A stretch of DNA of 64,000 nucleotides from Spirosoma sp. 48-14 (GCF_001898575.1 NZ_MKUD01000010.1:485110-549109), one strand, 5' to 3'. Counted from the stretch's first letter, positions 35,858 through 44,359 are shown. The notes: generated by a model not told the origin, from the sequence alone. Translations and numbers: made by a program.

Positions 35858-37708
35858 CTATTTTTTGGGTAAAATGGGGAGAAAAACAACCTGCCCGGCA
35901 CCGGGAAAATGCGTTCGAGCGATGGGGTTTCCATATCGCTGGTAGAATTGAGCAACCTGATCAGAGGTCAGTAAGTCAGGATATAGGTTTATTCCGGCGA
36001 AATGGTTCTTTTGGAGGAAATTATCGAGAAATTGCCAGTCTTGTTCGGTAAATCGTCGGCCTGGCGTTAGGAGCCGGGGCCAGCCATCCCGAAGTAAGGG
36101 CTGAATCTGATCGGGGTGGAGTCGGCCAAAATATTGCCCAACACCATTTTTATCGTAAAATCGCCGGAACGTAAATACGGCATTTTGCTGGTCATAATAG
36201 GGGCAAAGCCCTTCGGGACCACCTGGTCCATTGGCCCCTATGGTACAGAAAGGCCAGTCGAGTACAGCTACTCCTGGTTGCCGACGAACCACGTTACAGT
36301 ACTGCAATACCTGATCTGAAATAACATGGCTTGGGTATCGAAAGCGCGGATAATAGCCTGTAAACCATTCAATGAGCATCAAGGCAATTGTCAGAAAAAG
36401 AAACAGTTGTCTGGATAAGTAATGGGGCCATTTGATAGGTAGGGCCAGCAGGCAAAAGAGAACGGGGTAAATCAGGCTGGCTCTGCCGCCATGTCGATTA
36501 AAGCTGAACCAGGGGAAAATTTTCAACGTAGGAATGAGCACTGGATGATAAAGCAGGCATAAAACCAGCATAACTACAATAGGTAGCCAGATCGTAGCCC
36601 GCCGTCGAATCTGCCAGAAACCGATACCTCCAGCTATAATCAGGTAAAGCCCCGGACTGCCCTGGCCGTAGCTTTCGTACGCATCCTCAAGCCATTGATC
36701 GTATGGTTGAGCATAGGTATGTAAGCCCGGTAAATGGGGGATGAATAAGCGGAGCGGATGCGACCAGGCCCGTATTTCAGGTACATCGGTAAAGTCGAAC
36801 TCCCAGGCTGTAAAGGCGATCTGTAAGGTAAGCGGTAAATACAGATAAAGGCTGATGCCGATGAGTACCAACCCGGCTACAATACCCAGTTTGTGATGAC
36901 GCCACTGTTCTTGTACATAGCTGGTCAGGAGGGTAAACCAGCGTATAGACTTTCCTTGTCGTGTTGTGGATTGTCGGGTATTGCGGAATAACGCCAGCGC
37001 GATGAATGGAGCAGCCAGCGTTGTGAACGTCAGGGAGAAGCCAGCTACATAACCGAGTTCCTGGCTCAGCACCTGCACATGAAGCCACACCCAGACTAAC
37101 ACAAACGGGGCTGAAACGGGTTTTTGATCAACCGTATCGTACAGCAGCCGATAAGTGGCTACCATGCACAGCGTTGTCCAGTGGCCCACCCCTACGTTCA
37201 TGTGAACAGGGAATTTATAGATCGCGTAAAAGTTAAATACTGATACGATTAGCCCCGCAACAAAGCTTTTCAATCGGCCAAATCGGGGTTCCAGCAACAG
37301 AAACGTACCGATAGCCGCTGTCAGAAGCGTATATAAGTAATAGGATTGAAGATAAGGTCCCGGTCCATCCAGGAGTAGGTAGCAGGCCCTATACCAGTAA
37401 TCGCGCTCAAACCCCCAATCCAGAAAAACCTGATTTGTACCATATGGATAAAACGTTTGCGTGTTAACCAGATTCAGGTGCGGAAATGGATTGAAGGATA
37501 GGTTCTTTGTGAAGAAATAACCTACGTATTCAAACTGATCTGTATCGTTGCCATCGGAGAGAGGATGACTAAAGTCACCGATAATTCCACAGCCCAGTAG
37601 GGTCGTCAGTAATCCTAAACCAATCAGCAACAGCCAATACGATGGATCTGTGGGCGCTAAGGATGAGTTGGTTAGGGCAGGAGAAACAGACGGACGGACG
37701 CGATTCAT
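35858..37708 (-). CDS. Polytopic membrane protein, glycosyltransferase-C-like
   Basis: About ten or more hydrophobic helices and a long soluble C-terminal part of about 150 residues (from RYPSHVISDQVLQYCNVV). An acidic DTDQFEY-like motif sits in the first non-cytoplasmic loop (SDGNDTDQFEYVGYF), as in GT-C glycosyltransferases, where an acidic residue acts in catalysis. A lipid-linked sugar transferase role is possible but not shown. I chose the ATG ending at 37708 (MNRVRPSVS); an upstream ATG adds 17 residues. Its neighbours give no pathway. Confidence 0.6.
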   Translation of the reverse strand: MNRVRPSVSPALTNSSLAPTDPSYWLLLIGLGLLTTLLGCGIIGDFSHPLSDGNDTDQFEYVGYFFTKNLSFNPFPHLNLVNTQTFYPYGTNQVFLDWGFERDYWYRACYLLLDGPGPYLQSYYLYTLLTAAIGTFLLLEPRFGRLKSFVAGLIVSVFNFYAIYKFPVHMNVGVGHWTTLCMVATYRLLYDTVDQKPVSAPFVLVWVWLHVQVLSQELGYVAGFSLTFTTLAAPFIALALFRNTRQSTTRQGKSIRWFTLLTSYVQEQWRHHKLGIVAGLVLIGISLYLYLPLTLQIAFTAWEFDFTDVPEIRAWSHPLRLFIPHLPGLHTYAQPYDQWLEDAYESYGQGSPGLYLIIAGGIGFWQIRRRATIWLPIVVMLVLCLLYHPVLIPTLKIFPWFSFNRHGGRASLIYPVLFCLLALPIKWPHYLSRQLFLFLTIALMLIEWFTGYYPRFRYPSHVISDQVLQYCNVVRRQPGVAVLDWPFCTIGANGPGGPEGLCPYYDQQNAVFTFRRFYDKNGVGQYFGRLHPDQIQPLLRDGWPRLLTPGRRFTEQDWQFLDNFLQKNHFAGINLYPDLLTSDQVAQFYQRYGNPIARTHFPGAGQVVFLPILPKK

Positions 37709-37862
37709 CAGGAAGTTTATGCATTCATCGACACAAGCGATAGACAAAAGTGCTTGCAAACGGCTATTTTTTACGGTGGTTTACCTTAACTAGCTGTTTT
37801 GTAGTCGTTTAAAGCCTATATTAGTAGGTTTCAGGAAAACAATAGTAAAACTTAGTGTCAAA

Positions 37863-37997
37863 TCAGTTCAACGGCAACAGAAAAACCTTGTTATAGGTCG
37901 GGCCTACTCGTTCGTAGATTGTGCCAACCTGGACACAGAATCGAAGCCCGATAAATTGGGGTTCGATGACTAGCTGCCAATCACTGTAATAGTTCAT
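37863..37997 (-). CDS. Small ORF (44 residues) at the left prophage edge
   Basis: An ATG-to-TGA frame encodes MNYYSDWQLVIEPQFIGLRF and further residues. A TACCTTTG box (38002-38009, minus strand) is only 4 bases before the ATG, so a transcript would be almost leaderless. It lies just past the terminator of the last prophage gene. I do not recognise it; it may be a small phage or host gene or a remnant. Confidence 0.4.
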   Translation of the reverse strand: MNYYSDWQLVIEPQFIGLRFCVQVGTIYERVGPTYNKVFLLPLN

Positions 37998-38022
37998 TTC
38001 GCAAAGGTAAGGCATAGACAGC

Positions 38023-38052
38023 AAAACACCCGGTTCGTTGGCCGGGCGTTTT
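38023..38052 (-). terminator. Terminator after the leftward phage block
   Basis: Stem AAAACaCCCGG with CCGGGcGTTTT, flanked by A and T runs on both sides. It follows the stop of the last minus-strand phage gene by 8 bases. Confidence 0.85.
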
Positions 38053-38059
38053 TGTTTGA

Positions 38060-38428
38060 CTAGATCAGCATTCTACGTAATACGGAAATTCTATTCCGCG
38101 AAAACCGGGCGAATTTTTCGGAGTACTGCCAACTATCCGGGTTTATATCAAATACTAACCGTTCTTTTGGCGAAGTGCTATAAGTGACTAAAAGTGTTTG
38201 CCAAACTTCTTTATTGCTGAAATGATATAATAAAATCCTACCTCTATGTAAAATCCGGCTCTGTTTAGGCGATAAGTCTTGTTTGTATTCCGGCTGTAGT
38301 ATGTCGGGCAACGATAAGGCGCACGATTCTGGATTTATTTGTTTCAACAAAAATAGGCCTAATTCTACGTCAATTAGTTGCCGAATGCAAAGGGTGTTGC
38401 TATAAGGGAATGTCCTAGCGGTATTCAT
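38060..38428 (-). CDS. Phage protein of unknown function
   Basis: A 122-residue protein with no family I recognise. It is basic at the C-terminus (FARFSRNRISVLRRMLI) and has a hydrophobic patch RQLIDVELGLFLLKQ. It overlaps the upstream membrane-protein gene by 4 bases and is the last gene of the leftward phage block, ending in a terminator. It might be a lysis or superinfection protein given its partner, but nothing in the sequence proves it. Confidence 0.6.
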   Translation of the reverse strand: MNTARTFPYSNTLCIRQLIDVELGLFLLKQINPESCALSLPDILQPEYKQDLSPKQSRILHRGRILLYHFSNKEVWQTLLVTYSTSPKERLVFDINPDSWQYSEKFARFSRNRISVLRRMLI

Positions 38429-38643
38429 TTTAAAAGTTGAATGATAAGGCCCGTTAAAATACTGAGAATACCAACAACAGCAAACGCGCTACCTAGTACA
38501 AAAGTACCCGTTTCCGATGCGTCAATAAATGAAGCCCAAACCTGTTTGTTGCCGAATAATCTAACAACAGAAACGAAAATAATAACGGCCAATATAAAGG
38601 CAATTGCGCCCACTTTGGCCCCGCTAATCAGGTAATTTGTCAT
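38425..38643 (-). CDS. Small two-helix membrane protein, holin candidate
   Basis: 72 residues with two hydrophobic helices (GAIAFILAVIIFVSVVRLF and FVLGSAFAVVGILSILTGLII) joined by a short polar loop. Size and topology fit class II holins. It is coupled by a 4-base overlap to the following gene and stands apart from the replication-type block by a terminator. No endolysin is adjacent, so holin function is only a suggestion. Confidence 0.6.
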   Translation of the reverse strand: MTNYLISGAKVGAIAFILAVIIFVSVVRLFGNKQVWASFIDASETGTFVLGSAFAVVGILSILTGLIIQLLK

Positions 38644-38671
38644 TTTTTGATTTTGATAAAAATTGAACCAT

Positions 38672-38696
38672 AAAACCGGACTTTACAGCCCGGTTT
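38672..38696 (-). terminator. Terminator between RecE-like gene and holin candidate
   Basis: An 8-bp perfect stem AAAACCGG/CCGGTTTT around a 9-base loop, with A/T runs on both sides. It separates the early block from the two terminal genes, which therefore need their own promoter. Confidence 0.8.
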
Positions 38697-38758
38697 TGTT
38701 TGTGTGTGTTTGATTACTGCAACCGACGCGGCAATTACCAAAAGCCAAAAGACAATTC

Positions 38759-39466
38759 TTATGCGACTAGCTCAGGTTTGCGGCTCCAACTACTCGGTTT
38801 CCAGCCGTTCGGCTTCTTCGCTTCTTCGGCGGCTTTACGCAACCAAAACGCATTTTTTTTGCGGCCTTCGTCAACGATCTTTTTACGGTCAGCAGACAAC
38901 GCTAGATTGATTTCAAAAACAGTAAATGGGCTATTCTTTTGAACGCAAACAAAGCGAAAATTATAATTGCGTTCAATGCCTAGCGAGTCCAAATAAAACG
39001 CGGCTTGCCTATCGTACCCGTATTTGATAATACTGTCGTAGAAATCTTGTGGGTTTCTATAGGACGTTGTTTTAAGGTCAATAATTAACGGCCCTTGTAT
39101 CGGTAAGTTAGTCCCTGCAAAAACGTTATCTAACTTAGCCTTTAACGGTAATCCGGTAATTGGACAATCCCATAGCTTAACAACTTCGGATTTGCCTTGC
39201 TTGATACAATCTAAAGTAAATTCATCTACACTCTTAACGAAATTTTCAACCATTTGCATCAGTTTATAACGCTCTTTTACGTGTATCAGGCTCCAATCTA
39301 ATTCCTTTTCGGGTTCGAGAATCATAGCGTGAAAGAACGTCCCAAATAGCGCGGTTTTGGGGTCGATTGGCTTGTTTTTCTCGAACGTGGGTAACATTAC
39401 CCGGCTCAACTCTAATAGGTCGCTATTCGAGTAGCGGGGTAACTGGCGGTAGGCTTCGTCTGTCAT
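38759..39466 (-). CDS. PD-(D/E)XK exonuclease, RecE/exonuclease VIII-like (DUF3799 type)
   Basis: Likely 5'-3' double-strand exonuclease for phage recombination or DNA degradation. The core reads GTFFHAMILEPEKE, then LPLKAKLDNV (Asp), LIIDLKTT (Asp-x-Lys) and YDRQAAFYLD, the standard order of this family. The C-terminus is positively charged. It overlaps the upstream YopX gene by 4 bases. No RecT or Erf-like annealing protein is recognisable nearby; the unknown 217-residue early protein is a possible partner. Confidence 0.85.
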   Translation of the reverse strand: MTDEAYRQLPRYSNSDLLELSRVMLPTFEKNKPIDPKTALFGTFFHAMILEPEKELDWSLIHVKERYKLMQMVENFVKSVDEFTLDCIKQGKSEVVKLWDCPITGLPLKAKLDNVFAGTNLPIQGPLIIDLKTTSYRNPQDFYDSIIKYGYDRQAAFYLDSLGIERNYNFRFVCVQKNSPFTVFEINLALSADRKKIVDEGRKKNAFWLRKAAEEAKKPNGWKPSSWSRKPELVA

Positions 39467-39969
39467 TGGTTGAGTAGTTCAGGGTTTTCGTAGATATTAC
39501 CGATTACTTCGGTTTTGTCGGTTTCGTCAGCAAATACGCCGTAGGTTTCCTGTAGAATCCAATCTAACGTATCATCCTGACGGGGTTCTAAGCCTGTATA
39601 TTGGCGGTATTCGTCCAACATTAACCAAGAAAAACGCGACCATTCAGTTATATAAACACAAACGAAATAATGTAAGTCCTGACCTTCACCCATTGGACGA
39701 TCTATTAGGTCGGCTTTTATGTCGCCCTCGTAAATTTCTTTACCGTTTTTGTCGATCAATCCAGTAAACTGCATTAGAATAGCAGAATGGTTATCTGAAT
39801 TTAACCAGCCTGATAGCGCGTTTTCTTTATGAGCAACATTTGCAGGGATATACAATAAATTGGCTTTATATAATATGTCGGCTTCATCGTTATTACCCGC
39901 CATTACATTAAAATTCATCGTACATCTATGTAAATCCCAAGCTCTAAATTTTATAATTCGTTGTTTCAT
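39463..39969 (-). CDS. YopX-family phage protein
   Basis: 168 residues with the family pattern: start KFRAWDLHRCTMNF, then MQFTGLIDKNGKEIYEGDI in the middle and a conserved C-terminal VIGNIYENPELL. YopX proteins are common in phages of Bacillota and Bacteroidota; their molecular role is not settled. It is translationally coupled to the RecE-like gene. Confidence 0.9.
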   Translation of the reverse strand: MKQRIIKFRAWDLHRCTMNFNVMAGNNDEADILYKANLLYIPANVAHKENALSGWLNSDNHSAILMQFTGLIDKNGKEIYEGDIKADLIDRPMGEGQDLHYFVCVYITEWSRFSWLMLDEYRQYTGLEPRQDDTLDWILQETYGVFADETDKTEVIGNIYENPELLNQ

Positions 39970-39973
39970 TTTG

Positions 39974-40174
39974 TTATAAAGTTTTAGGCTTATCTGCCCG
40001 TTTTTTAACGTTGTTACTGCTTACATTTTTAACGGTTCCGTCGTTGGCGTTTTTGACTTTTAATAAGCCGTTGGGCGTCCAATTTAAAACCGTAGCGTTG
40101 TATTTTCCGCGCTCGTAACCTTTAATAATTCGGGTAACTTGTACCCGGTCGCCTTCGCTAATTACTTGGTTCAT
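39974..40174 (-). CDS. Small phage protein, SH3-like barrel suspected
   Basis: 66 residues, basic, with alternating beta pattern (GDRVQVTRIIKGYERGKYNATVL, then GLLKVKNANDG) that resembles KOW/SH3-type small barrels. No family is assigned. It abuts the following gene (start overlaps the previous stop by one base) within the early block. Confidence 0.6.
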   Translation of the reverse strand: MNQVISEGDRVQVTRIIKGYERGKYNATVLNWTPNGLLKVKNANDGTVKNVSSNNVKKRADKPKTL

Positions 40175-40377
40175 TAGAGGTCTTTAAAATGTTCGTTCAA
40201 TAAATCCGAAAACGTACAAAATTCATCGGCTTCACCGTCTTTGAGTTTTATACACCAATTGCCAATGTGGTCGGAATAGTAAACGTCTTCTACTTTATCG
40301 TTATGCTCTAACAATTCTTCCAGAAGTTGAGCGAAAGAAATAGCGTTACTTTCCTGTATTTGTTTTTTAGTTGCCAT
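40174..40377 (-). CDS. Small acidic phage protein, unknown
   Basis: 67 residues from the ATG ending at 40377 (MATKKQIQESN), strongly acidic (LLEELLEHNDKVEDVYYSD and KDGEADEFCTFSDLL). I chose this start because the longer frame reads through the preceding gene. Acidic size suggests a DNA mimic or protein-binding role, but there is no evidence. Confidence 0.6.
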   Translation of the reverse strand: MATKKQIQESNAISFAQLLEELLEHNDKVEDVYYSDHIGNWCIKLKDGEADEFCTFSDLLNEHFKDL

Positions 40378-40381
40378 AGCT

Positions 40382-40681
40382 TTAGTATTCGTCTTTATGT
40401 CCGCAATTTCTACAGTGATACCAACCGGGGAAATCCTGTTCACCATGAACCCCGTATCCAGTGCCGCCCGGACTACTAAAAACGTCTGTAGAGCCGCACT
40501 TTTCGCAAACTTTAGCCCCGCCGTAAAAGGCGTTTACATATTCTACGGGCGCGTCTGGTGAATTGTCCGCGTGTTCGTTACAGGACGGGCAATGTTTAGT
40601 TGCCGCGTCCTGTTTAATAAAATCGCCTTCGCACTTGCAGACCCAAAAATGAGGGGTAGTTACTTGCTCTAAATTTGGCAT
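40382..40681 (-). CDS. Phage protein with zinc-ribbon-like cysteines
   Basis: 99 residues with cysteine pairs CKC, CPSC, CEKC and CRNC, of which VCEKCGSTDVF and WYHCRNCGHK form a zinc-ribbon-like half pair. It probably binds zinc and perhaps nucleic acid. No named family; early block location fits a DNA-related or regulatory role. Confidence 0.65.
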   Translation of the reverse strand: MPNLEQVTTPHFWVCKCEGDFIKQDAATKHCPSCNEHADNSPDAPVEYVNAFYGGAKVCEKCGSTDVFSSPGGTGYGVHGEQDFPGWYHCRNCGHKDEY

Positions 40682-40685
40682 TGGA

Positions 40686-41651
40686 TTAACGGATAGAGGG
40701 TAGGGGGTGAATTGAGTTATAACAGGCTAAATCTTGTTCCAACGTCGGGCCGTAATTGACTAACTTAGGCATAAGCGGTTTTACGGTTGGTTCGACAATT
40801 TGATTAAGCCGATCACGTACAAACCCTTCGCGTAGGTAGTTGGGTAAACCGTTTATTAGAACCCGATACGTGTCTAAGCCAATCGCATACGCTATATATG
40901 CTTCGTGAATCCCGTTAATGTGGTTAACGATATTAACCAATGATTGATGAAAAGCCCGAACGTCGATTGTGTCGGTTATATACCGTTCTATTTCTCGATT
41001 CGTTGACGATATGCGAAGCCGACAAAGTAGGTCGAAATAGGTTGTATAGCCTAAATCCTTGCAGATAACCCGTAATTGGTCGTTGTTGACGTTTTCCAGT
41101 ACTTGCCCGGTCGATTGATTGCGTAGGGCAATACGCGGGTTTGTCTGGTAAACCTGAAATTGTTTCTTTACTGATTTTCGTCGGGTATCAGCTACGAAGT
41201 CGTTTAATGTCTCCGCGCTGTCGGCATTGTTATCTATTCGCCAAATCTGGAACGGTTTAACTACCCCATATCCATAAAAATTAATTGACTTGGGGTAATA
41301 TCCAGCTACAACCAATGCGTTAACCTTACGCCGTATTTGGTCTTCATTGGCTAAATAAAACCCTTGTGCGGCTAAGAACGCCCGCGCTGAAAAGTAAACG
41401 CTGTAGTAGGCTTGTGGGAATATCCAATGTAACGACGATTGCAAATACTGTTCGTCGTTTACAACCGGCGTAATCCGTAACGCGTATTCAGCCGATAGGC
41501 CATTACTAAGCAGTTTAAACGCGTTTTTGTGGATCGACTCAACGTTAAACGGCTTGAAATTCGGAAAATTCGGATTAATGCGAACCGGGCCGGGTATGTG
41601 CTTACTTTGGATGTAGCTATCTAAGGCCCGAAAGTTATCTAGGAATATCAT
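40686..41651 (-). CDS. Phage protein of unknown function, helical
   Basis: 321 residues from the ATG ending at 41651 (MIFLDNFRALDSYI). I reject the ATG at 41741 because it would run through a terminator hairpin at 41666-41698. The sequence is mainly helical; the stretch QAYYSVYFSARAFLAAQGF resembles the second helix of HEPN proteins, but a clear R-x4-6-H motif is not seen, so HEPN assignment is weak. One of the larger early genes with no recognisable family. Confidence 0.6.
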   Translation of the reverse strand: MIFLDNFRALDSYIQSKHIPGPVRINPNFPNFKPFNVESIHKNAFKLLSNGLSAEYALRITPVVNDEQYLQSSLHWIFPQAYYSVYFSARAFLAAQGFYLANEDQIRRKVNALVVAGYYPKSINFYGYGVVKPFQIWRIDNNADSAETLNDFVADTRRKSVKKQFQVYQTNPRIALRNQSTGQVLENVNNDQLRVICKDLGYTTYFDLLCRLRISSTNREIERYITDTIDVRAFHQSLVNIVNHINGIHEAYIAYAIGLDTYRVLINGLPNYLREGFVRDRLNQIVEPTVKPLMPKLVNYGPTLEQDLACYNSIHPLPSIR

Positions 41652-41665
41652 ACAGGTAGAAAAAA

Positions 41666-41698
41666 GGCCCGTTGACGCCCTTTCGACGTTAACGGGCC
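41666..41698 (-). terminator. Terminator inside the early block
   Basis: A 12-bp stem (41666-41677 with 41687-41698, one mismatch) is followed on the minus strand by a T-tract (A-run 41659-41665). It ends or attenuates transcription after the 217-residue gene. Confidence 0.8.
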
Positions 41699-41709
41699 GG
41701 GTTAGTGGA

Positions 41710-42363
41710 TTAGTTGGATTGGGGCAACATTTCCGGCTCAAACGGTGGAGCCGTAAACGGGTTATAGAAGTTGTAGGCCGACTTAATGTTTGCTATGTCG
41801 GTTAGTGTTTCGACCCGGAATATTTTACGGTCTTGTGCGTATTCTTTCAGCGTAGCCGTCGTAACCGCGTCGGCAATCTTATAGGTGAATGAAGCAATGT
41901 AGTAGGTTGCTTTAGAGCCGCCTTCGCCTTTGTTATTCTCTTTCCTCTCAGCGATTGCCGTTATTACTACGTCGGCTAACGTAAGGTCGTCATAGTATAA
42001 CGGCTCGATCAGACGAAAGATATTATCCACACTGTAGCCGTGAAACAGGATAGCCGAAACACAATTCTTTTCGTCTATAAAAAAGATTTCCGCCCAATTC
42101 TTAGTACCCATATTCAGAATGTTGTCGGTGAAAATCCGCCATGCAATCGGCTGGAACGTAATCATACGGCCTAGTTTTTCCGTACCGTTGATGTTAAAAA
42201 CCCCTTCTTTGGCATCAAATCGGTATTGGCGGGGGTGTCCTTCCAAATAGCGGAATCGGTCTACTACTTCGCCCGTCAGTTCGTGTACTTTCTGATAGGC
42301 TTTTAGATTACCTTCGGCTACAGCAGTAGCGAGTGCGTTGGTTGTCAAATGGTCAGTACGCAT
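41710..42363 (-). CDS. Phage protein of unknown function (217 residues)
   Basis: Mixed alpha/beta protein with no family I recognise. It contains ITFQPIAWRIFTDNILNMGTKNW and a long NAEIFFIDEKNCVSAILFHGYS-like beta segment. Upstream lies a 76-base gap, downstream a terminator, so it may be expressed strongly on its own. Such placement before a RecE-like nuclease raises a single-strand DNA-binding or annealing role as a guess only. Confidence 0.6.
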   Translation of the reverse strand: MRTDHLTTNALATAVAEGNLKAYQKVHELTGEVVDRFRYLEGHPRQYRFDAKEGVFNINGTEKLGRMITFQPIAWRIFTDNILNMGTKNWAEIFFIDEKNCVSAILFHGYSVDNIFRLIEPLYYDDLTLADVVITAIAERKENNKGEGGSKATYYIASFTYKIADAVTTATLKEYAQDRKIFRVETLTDIANIKSAYNFYNPFTAPPFEPEMLPQSN

Positions 42364-42439
42364 AATTGTACAAAAGTTAGAAAGTGAAAGTAAAAAAAAT
42401 TGAAAAGTCTCGAAAAAGGCCGGGTTTATACTTTGTGTA

Positions 42440-42859
42440 TTAGCCCGATATTGTACTATTTGAAGATTTCGCCCTTTGAAGCATTTTGGTTAAAGGTTCG
42501 GGTTCTGATTTCATCCCTTTTATCATATTCGCAGATGCTTCTATGATTCGTAGGTTAGAAATATCCGCTATCCAATCACAAGGCAAACCGTACCTAAATC
42601 CATCGGTAACGGATACGATATGGTCAAGTTGATAAGTGGTAAAGTCGCGCTTATCATAATTAGGTAAGGTGTGTAAAGGCTGTGCCTTTGTTAGCTTCCA
42701 TACCGTATCAGAATAGAGTTTCCAAGCCTGTTTCTTTTCACGCATTAGCCGCGCTTCTTCGGCTTTTTTGGCTCTATTCTGCTCAATTTGAGCCGTCCTC
42801 TGTTTCTCTTTTTGGTGCTTATCGTGCTGTAGTTGATACCAGCCTTTAAATCGTTCCAT
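42440..42859 (-). CDS. HNH-type endonuclease-like protein
   Basis: 139 residues. The first 60 form a charged helix (HQKEKQRTAQIEQNRAKKAEEA). The C-terminal part reads YQLDHIVSVTDGFRYGLPCDWIADISNLRIIEASANMIKGMK, the DH ... N ... N-K order of phage HNH endonucleases that lack the zinc-binding cysteines. It may nick or package DNA or be a homing nuclease. Confidence 0.75.
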   Translation of the reverse strand: MERFKGWYQLQHDKHQKEKQRTAQIEQNRAKKAEEARLMREKKQAWKLYSDTVWKLTKAQPLHTLPNYDKRDFTTYQLDHIVSVTDGFRYGLPCDWIADISNLRIIEASANMIKGMKSEPEPLTKMLQRAKSSNSTISG

Positions 42860-42867
42860 ATAATATT

Positions 42868-43047
42868 TTAATTGAATAGGCTGGAATATTGCCCGGTAAA
42901 AAACTTGTGATAGTGCCGTAGATTGGCCTTTGTGACGTTGTTTTTGACTTCGACAAAATCAATACTCGAACCATCGGGGAAAAACGTTCTATGTTTAGCC
43001 TTTCCCTTTGGGACTAATTGGTTAGAATCGTATAGGAGCGTAGCCAT
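42868..43047 (-). CDS. Small phage protein (59 residues)
   Basis: An ATG-to-TAA frame that fits exactly into the early operon: 4 bases after the preceding gene's stop and 8 bases before the HNH gene. It encodes MATLLYDSNQLVPKGKAKHR and ends QYSSLFN. Charged and probably a single small domain; no family recognised. The operon spacing is the main support. Confidence 0.65.
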   Translation of the reverse strand: MATLLYDSNQLVPKGKAKHRTFFPDGSSIDFVEVKNNVTKANLRHYHKFFTGQYSSLFN

Positions 43048-43051
43048 AGGG

Positions 43052-43315
43052 TTAGTTTTGCGGTAAATCGTCGGCGTATTCCTGTTGCCGCCGTTCCCAT
43101 TCTACCGGCAACATTTCCAAAATCATTAGAAGCGTTTCTAAGTCGATGCCGTTAAACTCGCCAAATGGCTTTGTATCGGATACGCGCAAATCGTAGGACT
43201 CTACGTTAAACAGTCCCTCTATGGCTAAGTCGGTTATAACGATCTTAACCGATTGCCCAACCGTTACAACCTGTTCGCGGCCGGGGGTGTGGGGGGTAGG
43301 GGTAAAGCCGTCCAT
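43052..43315 (-). CDS. Small phage protein, unknown
   Basis: 87 residues from the ATG ending at 43315 (MDGFTPTPHTPG). This start overlaps the previous stop as TAATG, a typical coupling; a further-upstream ATG would overlap more. Sequence: mostly beta in the middle (VVTVGQSVKIVITDLAIEG) with an acidic C-terminal helix. No function assigned. Confidence 0.6.
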   Translation of the reverse strand: MDGFTPTPHTPGREQVVTVGQSVKIVITDLAIEGLFNVESYDLRVSDTKPFGEFNGIDLETLLMILEMLPVEWERRQQEYADDLPQN

Positions 43316-43671
43316 TAGGGTATTAATTGAATGCCTATAGACGGCCACCAAAGGCGTTCGGCAAGTTTTTTATTAATAAGCTCCGTAATTGCGTCAAACT
43401 CAGACGTTGGAATCTCTTGCACCAATTCAACTAAAAATTGGTCTTCGTCTGCTACATCGCTTTGGTCGGCTACATGGTCGATAACCATTTCTTTTATACA
43501 ATCAGGCGAAATGGAATAGGTAGTAGGCTCGTTATCTAAAATCCAATAAGTCCGCGTAGCCAGATATTCGGCGGCATCTTCAAACGATTCAGCCCGACAG
43601 CCACCATCCACAACGCATTGGCTGTACCCTTCGGCGGTCGCTTCGGCTACGGTCATTTTCAGGCTTTCCAT
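43315..43671 (-). CDS. Small acidic phage protein, unknown
   Basis: 118 residues, strongly acidic (HVADQSDVADEDQFLVELVQEI). Ends with WWPSIGIQLIP. It starts about 90 bases after the previous gene. No family recognised. Confidence 0.6.
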   Translation of the reverse strand: MESLKMTVAEATAEGYSQCVVDGGCRAESFEDAAEYLATRTYWILDNEPTTYSISPDCIKEMVIDHVADQSDVADEDQFLVELVQEIPTSEFDAITELINKKLAERLWWPSIGIQLIP

Positions 43672-43763
43672 AGTAAAGGGGTTGATTTGATGAATTGGCC
43701 GGGGGAATAGACCCGCCCCGGCTTTCGGGTTGCTCTTATGTATGGGTTAGGCTTAAACGCTGG

Positions 43764-44009
43764 TTAATTCCACTCTTTGAAAAATTGCGCGGCTGATTGG
43801 TCAGGCGTTAACCCCGCTTCGTAATCATTCAAAACGAGTTCTCGCATAGGCCAAAAGGAGTATTTACGATGTTCCCCCATTGCGCGTAATTTCTGTATAG
43901 TCAGCGTGAAGAACTTATAGGGGTCCATTTCGGATTTCTTTTTGGCCTTTGGATAGGCCATATAGCGTTCTGAAATAGATGTAGCGTAAGCAAGTGACTG
44001 TTTATTCAT
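43764..44009 (-). CDS. Small phage protein, unknown
   Basis: 81 residues, basic (YPKAKKKSEMDPYKFFTLTIQKL) with a C-terminal DQSAAQFFKEWN. It lies between small early genes. No family recognised. Confidence 0.55.
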   Translation of the reverse strand: MNKQSLAYATSISERYMAYPKAKKKSEMDPYKFFTLTIQKLRAMGEHRKYSFWPMRELVLNDYEAGLTPDQSAAQFFKEWN

Positions 44010-44068
44010 TGTCGTAAGGTTGATTTATTGGCCCGACCGTAAAGCCGGGCCGTATGTGAACGGATTGA

Positions 44069-44359
44069 TTAAGCGATTATCAGACGATCAGCGCGGAACG
44101 AACGCCAGCCGCCTACGGTCATATCGTAGTATTTAATCACAAGGCCCGTTATAGATAGGTCTTTAGGGGCGTGTTCTTCGCCGTAAAATCCGATTGCTTC
44201 GCGGATTTCGCCCGTATCCTTTACGTAGGAGAATTGGACGGGTTCAGTAAACATTTTATAGCGTAGGCGAAGGATTGCCCAGGCTCGTTTAAACGCTTCT
44301 CTCGATTTAAAGCCTTTCCCGCGTAGGAAGTTGGCTAAGGTAAACAAAGACTTTTTCAT
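44069..44359 (-). CDS. WYL_2-like (DUF2693) small phage protein
   Basis: 96 residues. The core VQFSYVKDTGEIREAIGFYG matches the K-x-dGtiREA pattern of the Sm/SH3-like DUF2693 (WYL_2) family found in Bacteroidota phages, preceded by a helical, basic N-terminus. Likely a small nucleic-acid-binding or regulatory protein. It is the first gene of the leftward block, so it may sit near a key early promoter. Confidence 0.75.
   Translation of the reverse strand: MKKSLFTLANFLRGKGFKSREAFKRAWAILRLRYKMFTEPVQFSYVKDTGEIREAIGFYGEEHAPKDLSITGLVIKYYDMTVGGWRSFRADRLIIA

Noticed and set aside
37955-37980. tRNA T-arm (GGGGTTCGAT) as a phage attachment site
   Set aside because: No complete cloverleaf can be drawn around it, and the region reads as a small ORF on the minus strand.
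37760-38060. Integrase or attachment repeat at the left prophage border
   Set aside because: No recombinase motif is encoded anywhere in 37.8-64 kb, and the matching right border is outside the window.
40686-41651. HEPN defence protein
   Set aside because: A Y-x3-F-x-A helix is present but the R-x4-6-H catalytic motif is not clear.
41652-41741. Extended start for the 321-residue early protein
   Set aside because: The extension reads through a terminator hairpin and overlaps the upstream gene.
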